Below, piece by piece: positions 35,975 to 44,022 of a stretch of DNA of 64,000 nucleotides. The first letter of the stretch is position 1, and each line of letters opens with the position of its first letter. Under the pieces are notes generated by a model. The model saw only the letters and a program-made list of their open reading frames with translations. It searched no databases and had not been told where the DNA came from. The translations under genes were made by a program, and so were the position numbers. Source of the stretch: Plasticicumulans acidivorans (lineage in GTDB: Bacteria; Pseudomonadota; Gammaproteobacteria; Competibacterales; Competibacteraceae); NCBI RefSeq assembly GCF_003182095.1, contig NZ_QGTJ01000001.1:186001-250000 (forward strand). The letters are read 5' to 3'.

Positions 35975-37361
35975 GTGAGGATTCGCCGCCAGCCTCGGCG
36001 CACGGCGGAAAATGCAATGTGAACAACGCGCCGCCGCCCGCGGCATCGTCGACCGAGACATGGCCGTGGTGCATCGCCAGCGTGCGCTCGACGATCGCCA
36101 TGCCCAGCCCTGCGCCGCTGCCGCCGGCGCGGTCGCGCCGCCGGCCGCCCTGCCAGAAGCGGCGGAAAATCAGCTCGCGCTGCTCGGGCGGCACGCCCGG
36201 CCCGCGATCGCGCACTTCGACGCTGGGCGCGGGGCTGGTGCCGACGCGGATGCTGACGGTGGTGCCGCGCGGAGTATGCGCGAGGGCGTTTTCGACGACG
36301 TTGCGCAGCGCACGGAACAGGTAGTCATGCACGCCATTGACCACCACCGGCGCTTCAGCCCCGAGCACTTCCAGCGAACGGCCGGAATCGATGGCGAGCG
36401 GCGCCAGCTGCGTGGCCACCGCCACCGCCAGTCCGGCCAGATCGCAGCGGTCGTCGGCATGCAGCTGCAGCACTTCGAGGCGGCTGGCGTCGAGCAGCTG
36501 GTTGACCAGTCGTTCCATGCCGGCGACGTCCTCAGCGAGCGCGCGCACCGTCGCCGCATCGCCGAGCAGGTCGAGATGGGCCTTGAGCACCGCCAGCGGC
36601 GTGCGCAGGTCGTGGGCGACATCGGCGATGAACTGGCGCTGCACGCGGTAGCCGTTCTCCAGGCGCGTGAGCGCCGAATTCACCGCCTGCACCAGCGGCA
36701 GCACCTCGCGCGGCAGATCGACTTCCGGCAGGCGCGCGGCGACGTTCTCCGGGCCGATGCCGGCGGCAGTCGCCGAGACCTGGCGCAGCGGCAGCAGCGC
36801 GCGGCGGATGATCATCAGGTTGACCACCAGCAGGACCACCACGAACGGCACCCACAGCCAGGCCAGATGACCGATGAATTCTTCCAGCAGCGAGTCGCTC
36901 TGCAGTTCACGATCGGTCGACGCCACCTGAATCCACAACCGCCGCCCGCCGATCTCGACGCGCCGGCTGATGCCGTACAGCCGGCCGCTGCTCGCCGTCG
37001 GCGGCACCGTGAAGTATTCGCGCGGATGCTTTTCGTCGACCTTCTCCAGTGCCGCGGTGACCTGCTCGGAGGCGGCGAGCAGATGGCCGGCGGCATCGAT
37101 GACGGCAAAGCGCGCGGCGCTGTCGCGCAGCGATTCGGTCAGCTCCGGCGGCAAGGGCAGATCGAGGTGGGCATCCGGGCCTTCGAGAAAACGCTGCAGC
37201 AGCCGCGATTCGCCCTGCAGCGTGTGTTCGCGCACGCGATCGTCGGTGCTGGCGAACTGCAGGTAGAGCAGGCCCGCAGCGCTGCACACCGCCAGCAGGC
37301 TGACCACGATCAGGCCGCGGGCGATGCGCGCCAGCAGTGAGGGCGGTGGCGCGGTGCTCAC
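35958..37361 (-). CDS. Sensor histidine kinase of the DUF6134/hemolysin cluster
   Basis: 467 residues: N-terminal transmembrane helix (about 14-36), periplasmic sensor region (40-165), second helix (168-186), HAMP (about 190-240), H-box His250 (VAHDLRTPL) and ATPase domain (NVVENALAHTP, DRGPGVP, GAGLGMAI). It overlaps the response-regulator gene by ATGA. It should sense an envelope signal and control the two operons that share the TAAG direct repeat. Confidence 0.93.
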   Translation of the reverse strand: MSTAPPPSLLARIARGLIVVSLLAVCSAAGLLYLQFASTDDRVREHTLQGESRLLQRFLEGPDAHLDLPLPPELTESLRDSAARFAVIDAAGHLLAASEQVTAALEKVDEKHPREYFTVPPTASSGRLYGISRRVEIGGRRLWIQVASTDRELQSDSLLEEFIGHLAWLWVPFVVVLLVVNLMIIRRALLPLRQVSATAAGIGPENVAARLPEVDLPREVLPLVQAVNSALTRLENGYRVQRQFIADVAHDLRTPLAVLKAHLDLLGDAATVRALAEDVAGMERLVNQLLDASRLEVLQLHADDRCDLAGLAVAVATQLAPLAIDSGRSLEVLGAEAPVVVNGVHDYLFRALRNVVENALAHTPRGTTVSIRVGTSPAPSVEVRDRGPGVPPEQRELIFRRFWQGGRRRDRAGGSGAGLGMAIVERTLAMHHGHVSVDDAAGGGALFTLHFPPCAEAGGESSPVRVE

Positions 37362-38035
37362 GGTTCGCGGTCCGACAGCAGGTAGCCGATACCGCGCAGG
37401 GTGTGGATGTGGGCGTCGGCGCCGGCGGCCTGCAAACGCTTGCGCAGGCGGTGGATCAGCACCTCGACGGCGTTCGAGCCGACCTCCTCGCCGAAGGCGT
37501 AGAGCGCGTCTTCGAGCGCCGGCTTCGACACCACCCGGCCGGCACGGCGCAGCAGCAGTTCGAGCGCGTCGGTCTCGCGGCGGCTGAGCAGCAGCGGCTC
37601 GCCGTCGATCTGCACTTCGCGGCTGACGGTGTCGAAGCCGAGATTGCCCTGGCGCAGCTGCAGGCCGAGTCCGCGCCCGGGCCGGCGCAGCAGCACGCGC
37701 ACGCGGGCGACCAGCTCCTCCATCGCGAAGGGCTTGAGCAGGTAGTCGTCGGCGCCGCCGTTGAGCCCGCGCAGGCGGTCGTCGAGGCCGTCGCGGGCGG
37801 TGAGGATCAGCACCGGCGTCGAGTCCTCGCGCCGGCGCAGCGTCGCCAGCAGGCTCATGCCGTCGGCATCCGGCAGGCCGAGGTCGAGGATCGCCAGTTC
37901 GTAGGGTGTCGTCGTCAGCGCGTGCTCGCCGGCCTGCGCGGTGTGCACGGCGTCGACGGCAAAGCCAGCCTCGCCGAGACCGGCGGCGACCAGCTCGGCG
38001 AGGCGCAGATTGTCTTCAATCAACAGCAGGCGCAT
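37358..38035 (-). CDS. OmpR-family response regulator of the DUF6134/hemolysin cluster
   Basis: 225 residues: acidic pair EDN (7-9), phospho-acceptor Asp51 (LDLGLP), LTARD and LKPFAMEEL. The winged helix ends in HRLRKRLQAAGADAHIHTLRGIGYL. It is encoded between the DUF6134 gene and its kinase. It is the natural candidate for binding the GGTAAG direct repeats that lie in front of both operons. Confidence 0.93.
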   Translation of the reverse strand: MRLLLIEDNLRLAELVAAGLGEAGFAVDAVHTAQAGEHALTTTPYELAILDLGLPDADGMSLLATLRRREDSTPVLILTARDGLDDRLRGLNGGADDYLLKPFAMEELVARVRVLLRRPGRGLGLQLRQGNLGFDTVSREVQIDGEPLLLSRRETDALELLLRRAGRVVSKPALEDALYAFGEEVGSNAVEVLIHRLRKRLQAAGADAHIHTLRGIGYLLSDREP

Positions 38036-38061
38036 GCGCCCCCCAGATCGGCAAACGCGCC

Positions 38062-38709
38062 TCAGCGCAGGGCGTAAACGATTTCGGAGTCATCCTTGGC
38101 CTTGAAACGGACCTGCACCAGCTGGCCGCTGGCGTCGTACCAGAGATCGCGCTGCAGGCCACCGCTGAGCACGTAGTGATGGGCGTTGCGCGCCGCGCCG
38201 TGCACCTCGACCGGTTCGAGGCCGGCATCGTGCACCGTCACCGGCATCTGCGTGCCTTCGAGCGTGTTCAGCAGCGTGTGCTGACTGGTCAGCCGCGGGT
38301 TCCACAAGCTGGCGGTGACGATGTCGGCCGGCGCCGTCGACTGCTGCCCGTCCCCGTCGACCGTCAGGCCGCCGGCCGCCGCGCTGACGTGCAGCGTGTG
38401 CTTCTTGCCGTCGTCATTGGTCTGGGAATCGAGCTTGACCAGCTGCTGGCCGCGCCACTCCTCGTGCGCGTGGTGCTCGAAACGATAGACGGGAATCATC
38501 GCCATCGTGACGACGACATGCGTGTCGATGTCGACATGCGTCTGCTCGCCGTCGCGGGCGACGTGAATCAGGTCGTGGCCGACCTCGCTGCCATTGCGCA
38601 GCACGGTGAAATCGAGCTGCGTCGATGTCGCTGCCAGCGCCGGCAACGGCAGTACGGCGGCAAGCAGCAGGGGCGATGCGGTAATGAGTGCAGCACGCAC
38701 ACGGGACAT
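38062..38709 (-). CDS. Secreted DUF6134-family protein
   Basis: 215 residues from the ATG at 38709 (GAGGTCACC before it). An N-terminal signal peptide ends near AALAATS. The mature part is beta-rich with repeated QxxF/HV strands (STQLDFTVLRNGSEVGHDL, HHAHEEWRGQQLVKLDSQTN), fitting DUF6134, a periplasmic barrel-like family of unknown role. First gene of the operon with the response regulator and kinase. It may carry or sense a hydrophobic product of the neighbouring pathway, but that is inference. Confidence 0.75.
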   Translation of the reverse strand: MSRVRAALITASPLLLAAVLPLPALAATSTQLDFTVLRNGSEVGHDLIHVARDGEQTHVDIDTHVVVTMAMIPVYRFEHHAHEEWRGQQLVKLDSQTNDDGKKHTLHVSAAAGGLTVDGDGQQSTAPADIVTASLWNPRLTSQHTLLNTLEGTQMPVTVHDAGLEPVEVHGAARNAHHYVLSGGLQRDLWYDASGQLVQVRFKAKDDSEIVYALR

Positions 38710-38758
38710 GGTGACCTCGGCAGGCAATGAACGAGGGCGCCCACCCTGCCGATCCGGC

Positions 38759-38776
38759 CTTACCGCAAACTTACCG
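38759..38776 (-). promoter_or_regulatory. Response-regulator box (CGGTAAG-N4-CGGTAAG)
   Basis: On the plus strand CTTACCG occurs at 38759-38765 and again at 38770-38776, an exact 7-bp direct repeat with an 11-bp period. It lies 50-67 bases upstream of the DUF6134 start and does not overlap a coding region. This is the best of the three TAAG-type boxes. Confidence 0.6.
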
Positions 38777-38838
38777 GGGCTTTTGCACGGCAACCGGGCC
38801 CGCTGACCCTGCGGCGCGGGCCGGTGGCCAGATTTCGA

Positions 38839-39126
38839 TCAGTCGTGCATCAGCGACTTGTCGGTGAACAGGTAATCCTTGAGCTCGTGGTCGAAGTTGG
38901 GATCGTGGCGACGGATCCATTCGAGCAGCATCGAGGCGTGTTCCTTTTCCTCGTTGGCGTTGTGCTGCAGGATCGCCTTGAGCTCCGGCTCCTCGCAGGC
39001 ATCGGCGCGCTGGTTGTACCAGTCGACGGCTTCGAGTTCTTCCATCAGCGAGACGATGGCGCGGTGCATCTCCAGCGTCTGTGCGGACATTTTCTCGATC
39101 GGCTCATGCAAGCCTTCACTGGACAT
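38839..39126 (-). CDS. Encapsulated-ferritin-like (EncFtn-type) protein
   Basis: 95 residues starting at 39126 with GAGGAA upstream. The core (HRAIVSLMEELEAVDWYNQRAD ... NANEEKEHASMLLEWIRR) matches the encapsulated ferritin family: two helices with the Glu and His ligands of the ferroxidase centre. Unlike family members that travel inside encapsulins, it lacks the C-terminal targeting peptide and no encapsulin shell gene is nearby. It may work as a free ferroxidase, or load a shell encoded elsewhere. It sits alone, divergent from the L,D-transpeptidase. Confidence 0.85.
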   Translation of the reverse strand: MSSEGLHEPIEKMSAQTLEMHRAIVSLMEELEAVDWYNQRADACEEPELKAILQHNANEEKEHASMLLEWIRRHDPNFDHELKDYLFTDKSLMHD

Positions 39127-39334
39127 GGTGTGTTCCTCGATTACGGATGAACAGGCCCGCCGGCGGCGCTCGGCCGTACCGGCGGACGACTCGCCTTTTA
39201 CCGCGTCCGCGGGGTGCAGTGCCATGATCCTTGTACGTGGCGCACGGATGGCCCGTCGCCCGCGTAGCCGCTGACAGGCGTACCGCTTACACTGCAAGGA
39301 GTTACTGTCCGCCATCGTGCAAAGACCATACATC

Positions 39335-40612
39335 ATGCTCTCCCGCCAAATGCTTTCCGCCGCCCTCGCCGCTGTGTTGCTCTGCAGCAGCGGCGCTGCC
39401 TTCGCCGACAATCCCGATCTGGGCCAGCTGCAGCAGGAACTGCAGCGCCTGCAGAGCCTGGACAAGCCCGAACCGGCCACGCCGAACGGCTGGAAACGCG
39501 GCGCGGCGGCACGCAGCGGCGAGCAGCTGCGGGCACGCCTGCAGGAATGGGGCTATGACCCCGGCCACGGCGACGCCGGACTGGAGGCCGCGCTCAAGGA
39601 CTTCCAGCGCGTCAACCATCTCAAGGCGAGCGGCGTGCTCGACGCCAACACCCGCAAGCGCCTGCAACTGCCGCGGGAAGCGCGCATCGCCCGGCTCAGC
39701 AACCGGCTCGATACCGAGGCCGAAAAACCGGTCGACATGTCGAGCCCGCGCCACATCGTCGTCAACATTCCGGCCTTTCGCCTGCGCGCCTATGAAGACG
39801 GCAAGCCGGTGCTCGAATCGCCGGTAGTGGTCGGCCGGCCGAAGCGTCCGACGCCCGAGCTTTCCGTGGCGATGCGCGCGGTCAAGTACAACCCGACCTG
39901 GACCGCGCCGCCGACGATCGTCAAAGAAGATCTGCTGCCGCTGCTCAGCCGCGATCCGGCGGCCTTCGCCCGCCGCGGCATGGTCGTACTCGACTCGAAG
40001 AACCGCCAGATCTCGCCGTCGGCGATCGGCGGCATCAGCCCGGGCCGTTTCTATTCGGCCGGTTATCGGCTGGTGCAGCCGGCGGGTGACCGCAACGCGC
40101 TCGGCAAGCTGAAATTCGAGATCACCAACACGCCCAGCGTGTACATGCACGACACCAATCACCGCAGCGACTTCGGCAAGCCGGTGCGCGCGCTGTCCTC
40201 GGGCTGCGTGCGTGTGCAGCAGTACCTGCCGCTGGCCGCCTGGCTGCTGTCGCGCAACGAGGCCGACATCCAGTCGCGCATCGATCGCGGCCGTACCGCG
40301 TCCGAGGCGGCACCCGACATCCCGGTCGATTTCGTCTACTGGCTCGCCGAAGTCAACGACGGCCATATCGTTTATCTCGATGACGTCTACGACCGCCTCG
40401 ACCAGCCGCGGCGCCCGGCGCCGAAGCCGGCAGCGGAGCCGGCCACGCCGAGCAGCGAACCGTCGGCACCGGCGGGCACCACCACGGCCTCCGCCGCGGT
40501 ATCGTCGACGGACGTGGCCAGCATCACGCTGCAGCCGGCGACGCCGCCGAGCTTCCTGGAGACGACGCCGCCCCAGGTGACGCCGGTCGATCCGACGACG
40601 GCGGCCCGCTGA
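39335..40612 (+). CDS. L,D-transpeptidase (YcbB-like, peptidoglycan-binding domain)
   Basis: 425 residues from the ATG at 39335 (a GTG at 39317 is in frame). A signal peptide is followed by a peptidoglycan-binding domain (residues about 64-112, LQEWGYDPGHGDAGLEAALKDFQ) and a YkuD catalytic domain (about 139-300) with His272 (YMHDT) and Cys291 (SSGCVRV). The C-terminal tail (380-425) is rich in Pro/Ala/Thr. It should form 3-3 crosslinks or attach proteins in the periplasmic peptidoglycan. Confidence 0.92.
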   Translation: MLSRQMLSAALAAVLLCSSGAAFADNPDLGQLQQELQRLQSLDKPEPATPNGWKRGAAARSGEQLRARLQEWGYDPGHGDAGLEAALKDFQRVNHLKASGVLDANTRKRLQLPREARIARLSNRLDTEAEKPVDMSSPRHIVVNIPAFRLRAYEDGKPVLESPVVVGRPKRPTPELSVAMRAVKYNPTWTAPPTIVKEDLLPLLSRDPAAFARRGMVVLDSKNRQISPSAIGGISPGRFYSAGYRLVQPAGDRNALGKLKFEITNTPSVYMHDTNHRSDFGKPVRALSSGCVRVQQYLPLAAWLLSRNEADIQSRIDRGRTASEAAPDIPVDFVYWLAEVNDGHIVYLDDVYDRLDQPRRPAPKPAAEPATPSSEPSAPAGTTTASAAVSSTDVASITLQPATPPSFLETTPPQVTPVDPTTAAR

Positions 40613-40686
40613 ACGGGGCTGAGGCTTGCATTTTTCATCCGCGCCCTCACCACGGGCACATGGATCGTACCGAGGGGTGAAGACCC

Positions 40687-41115
40687 GTGATCGTCAGCTG
40701 CCCGCATTGCCATGCCAAGAACCGTCTTGCCGATGAGCGTCTGTCCGAGGCGCCGCGCTGCGGCGTCTGCCACCAGCCGCTGCTGAGTGGCGCGCCGCTG
40801 GCGCTCGACGGCGACAATTTCAACGCCCTGCTCGCCCATGCGCCGCGACCGGTGGTCGTCGATTTCTGGGCGCCGTGGTGCGGTCCCTGCCGCAGCTTTG
40901 CACCGGCCTTCGCGGCCACCGCCGCCGGCCCGCTGGGTGAACGGCTGATCTTTGCCAAGCTCGATACCGAGGCGCAGCCGGCGATCGCCCAGGCCCACGC
41001 CATCCGCAGCATCCCGACGCTTGCGGTATTTCAGCGCGGTCGCGAACTCGAACGCGTCTCCGGTGCGTTGCCGGCCGGCGAATTCGCCCGCTGGCTGGAA
41101 CGCTTGGCCAACTGA
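40687..41115 (+). CDS. trxC: Thioredoxin 2 (zinc-binding)
   Basis: 142 residues with an N-terminal zinc-binding element (Cys5/Cys8 and Cys25/Cys28) and a thioredoxin fold containing WCGPC (64-68). This is the TrxC layout: a cytoplasmic disulfide reductase active in oxidative stress. The start codon is GTG at 40687, placed just before the zinc cysteines. It follows the L,D-transpeptidase by 74 bases and precedes a MATE pump, possibly as its own unit. Confidence 0.93.
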   Translation: MIVSCPHCHAKNRLADERLSEAPRCGVCHQPLLSGAPLALDGDNFNALLAHAPRPVVVDFWAPWCGPCRSFAPAFAATAAGPLGERLIFAKLDTEAQPAIAQAHAIRSIPTLAVFQRGRELERVSGALPAGEFARWLERLAN

Positions 41116-41269
41116 ATGGCATCACGCACTATCCACCTGAGCCTTGACCAGTGCGGCAGCAGCGCCGCCTGAACCACTGCTCCAGCCCACTCGACCCCGC
41201 TCGGCCATGAAGCTCGCATCGGCCGCGCGGGGTCTGTATTTCATGCTCGCCACCGGCCATCCGCTCCCA

Positions 41270-42625
41270 ATGATCCACCACGAGGCCCTGTACCGCGCGC
41301 TCGGCGAACTGCGTACGCTGCTCGCCATCGCGGTGCCGCTGATGATTGCCCAGGTCGCACAGATGGCGATGGGCTTCGCCGACACGGTGATGGTCGGCCG
41401 CGTCGGTGCCGCCGAACTCGCGGCGGTCGGCATCGGGCTGTCGATGTGGCATCCGCTGTATCTGTTCGCCACCGGCGCACTGATGGCGGAAAGCGCGCTG
41501 ATCGCCCGCCTGATCGGCAGCGGCCGCACCGGCCATATCGCTGCGCTGGCGCGCCGTGCCCGTCATCTGGCGTGGCTGTTCGCCGTACCCTGTGTGCTGC
41601 TGCTGCGTGCGGCGGATACCCTGCTGTTCCGCCATCTCGCCATCGATCCGGCCATCATCCCGGTGGCGCAGGAGTACCTCGACGCGCTGTCCTGGGGCGT
41701 ACCGGGTGCCTTCCTCTACCTGGCGGCCCGTTTCGCCACGGAAGGACTCGGCCAGACCCGCCCGGTGCTGATCGCCGGGCTGAGCGCCTGTGCCGCCAAC
41801 GTGCTGCTCAACTGGGTGCTGATCTACGGCCATCTGGGCTTTCCGGCGCTCGGTGCGCGCGGCTGCGGTTACGCCACCGCCGCCTGTCTGTGGCTGGAGG
41901 CGATCGGTCTGCTCTATATGAACCGCCGCCAGACACTGCTGCGGGGCGACGCTGGCGACGGGCCGGGCCTGCGCGAGCTGCTGCGGCTGGGGCTGCCGAT
42001 CGGCTGTGCCGTGTTCTTCGAGACCGCCATCTTCGCCGCCGTGGCGATCGCACTGGGCCGCCTCGGTCCGGTCGCCGTGGCCGCCCACCAGATCGCGCTG
42101 AACACCTCCGGCCTGACCTTCATGATCCCGCTGGCGCTGTCAGCGGCGATCACCGTGCGCGTCGGCCGTGCCCTCGGTGCCGGCGATCTGCGCAGCGCGC
42201 GCCGCTCGGGCTTCACCGGCGTAGCGACGGCCGGGGTCTTCATGATGCTGTCGGCCTGCTGCATCGCGCTGGCCGCAGAACCGATCGCCGCGCTGTACAC
42301 GCGCGATACGGCAGTGGCGACACTGGCGGTGACGCTGCTGCATCTGGCAGCGGCCTTCCAGGTCTCCGACGGCCTGCAGGTATCGGCCTCGGGCGCGCTG
42401 CGCGGGCTGCACGATGCGCGCGCGACGATGCTGATCACGCTGCTGGCCTACTGGGGGATCGGCTTCCCGTTCGGCTACGCGCTGGCGTTCCACTTCGGCT
42501 ACGGCGCACCCGGGCTCTGGTTCGGACTGATCGCCGGCCTGTCATGTGCGGCCGTGCTGCTCAATCTGCGCTTTTTCCACGAAAGCCGGCGGCGGCTTGC
42601 TGCACCGCAAAATAATCCCGCCTAA
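41270..42625 (+). CDS. MATE-family multidrug efflux transporter (NorM type)
   Basis: About 451 residues with twelve hydrophobic segments and the NorM features: AQVAQMAMGFADTVMVGRVG near the N-terminus and HQIALNTSGLTFMIPLALS in the second half. It exports cationic drugs with sodium or protons. The start at 41270 (MIHHEALYRALGEL) fits the family; the frame is open from 41144 but the added residues are not conserved. No clear ribosome-binding site is seen. Confidence 0.9.
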   Translation: MIHHEALYRALGELRTLLAIAVPLMIAQVAQMAMGFADTVMVGRVGAAELAAVGIGLSMWHPLYLFATGALMAESALIARLIGSGRTGHIAALARRARHLAWLFAVPCVLLLRAADTLLFRHLAIDPAIIPVAQEYLDALSWGVPGAFLYLAARFATEGLGQTRPVLIAGLSACAANVLLNWVLIYGHLGFPALGARGCGYATAACLWLEAIGLLYMNRRQTLLRGDAGDGPGLRELLRLGLPIGCAVFFETAIFAAVAIALGRLGPVAVAAHQIALNTSGLTFMIPLALSAAITVRVGRALGAGDLRSARRSGFTGVATAGVFMMLSACCIALAAEPIAALYTRDTAVATLAVTLLHLAAAFQVSDGLQVSASGALRGLHDARATMLITLLAYWGIGFPFGYALAFHFGYGAPGLWFGLIAGLSCAAVLLNLRFFHESRRRLAAPQNNPA

Positions 42626-42675
42626 CGGAATCTTTGTTTAGCATGCGGGACACTTACGTTTTCGGAGCCGCCCGC

Positions 42676-44010
42676 ATGAACGCCCCCCGCCAGACGCCCC
42701 CGCCCAGCGTGTACGGCCTGCACGCCCATCCGCAGCGCGGTGCACTCGACCGCGAAACCCACGCCCGCCCGCCGGAAGAACTGTGCGCGCCGGTGCGCGC
42801 CACCCACCTCGCCATGCTTTCGGGCACCGGCGCAGCGGCCATCGACAATGACCGTCGCGCCGTCGCCCGGCTGTGCGAGCACTACGGTGTGCGCCAGCCC
42901 GATGCCGACGCGGTGCACATCAGCGTCGAATGCGGCGGCTTCCGCCTGAAATGGGAACGGCACACCGAATTCTCCGCCTACAGCTTCTATCTGCACGAGA
43001 CCTTCCTGCACCCGTTCGAGCGCCCGGCGATCAGCTTGCTGCCGCCGGAGTGGCTGCAGTCACTGCCCGGCTCAGTGCTGGTGGCTGCACACATGGCGAT
43101 CGAGCCGGCACGCTCGACGCCGCGCGATACGGTCGACCTGCACGTGCTGTTCGGCACCAGCAATCTGGCCGGTGGCCGCGTGCTCGGTGGCAGCGCCACC
43201 GTGTGGAGTGATTTCCACATCCACGGCGACGGCTTCTCGCGCATCCTGATTCACGATCACGGCCTGCAGGAGCGTCAGGCCGGCCGCCTCGCCCAGCGGC
43301 TGCTCGACATCGAGACCTATCGCACGCTGGCCCTGCTCGGCTTTCCGCTGGCGCGCGAAGCCGGCGGCCGCCTCGATGCGCTCGATGCCCGCCTGGTGCA
43401 GCTGACGGCGAGCCTGGCCGCCGGCGGTATCGATTTCGCCGGCGAGCAGCGCCTGCTCGATGAACTGGCGCAGCTGGCGGCCGAATCGGAAAGCACGCTG
43501 GCGGCGACCAGCTACCGCTTCGCCGCCAGCCGCGCCTACCGCGCGCTGGTCGAAAAGCGCATCGCCGAACTGCGCGAGGAACGTATCGAGGGCATGCAGA
43601 GCATCGAGGAGTTCATGGACCGCCGCTTCAGCCCGGCGATGCGCACGCTGGAATCGGTGCGTGAACGCCAGGAGCACCTGTCGCGGCGCGTGTCCCGCGC
43701 CGCCACGCTGCTGCGCACCCGTGTCGAGGTCAAGCTCGAACGCCAGAACAGCGCCCTGCTCGATTCGATGAACCGCCGCGCGCAGCTGCAGCTGCGCCTG
43801 CAGGAAACCGTCGAAGGCCTGTCGGTGGTGGTGTTGACCTACTACCTGGTCAGCCTGATCGGCTATGCGCTCAAGGGCATACAAAAGCTCGGCGTGCCCT
43901 TCAACCTCGAAATCACCACAGCCATCGCGATCGCCCCGGCCGCGCTGCTGGTCCACCTCGGCCTGCGGCGCCTGCGCCGGCGGCTCGGCGTCGAGGAGGA
44001 CCCGCACTGA
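42676..44010 (+). CDS. DUF3422-family protein with two C-terminal membrane helices
   Basis: 444 residues; start at 42676 with GGAG nine bases upstream. The N-terminus (HPQRGALDRETHARPPEELCAPVRATHLA) and the central FHIHGDGFSRILIHD region mark the DUF3422 family. A long helical region (about 270-390) rich in Arg/Glu/Leu leads to two hydrophobic segments (about 378-398 and 412-430). Likely an inner-membrane protein; some relatives are listed as putative membrane-bound regulators. Role unknown. Confidence 0.85.
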   Translation: MNAPRQTPPPSVYGLHAHPQRGALDRETHARPPEELCAPVRATHLAMLSGTGAAAIDNDRRAVARLCEHYGVRQPDADAVHISVECGGFRLKWERHTEFSAYSFYLHETFLHPFERPAISLLPPEWLQSLPGSVLVAAHMAIEPARSTPRDTVDLHVLFGTSNLAGGRVLGGSATVWSDFHIHGDGFSRILIHDHGLQERQAGRLAQRLLDIETYRTLALLGFPLAREAGGRLDALDARLVQLTASLAAGGIDFAGEQRLLDELAQLAAESESTLAATSYRFAASRAYRALVEKRIAELREERIEGMQSIEEFMDRRFSPAMRTLESVRERQEHLSRRVSRAATLLRTRVEVKLERQNSALLDSMNRRAQLQLRLQETVEGLSVVVLTYYLVSLIGYALKGIQKLGVPFNLEITTAIAIAPAALLVHLGLRRLRRRLGVEEDPH

Positions 44011-44022
44011 GCCGCGGCGAGC

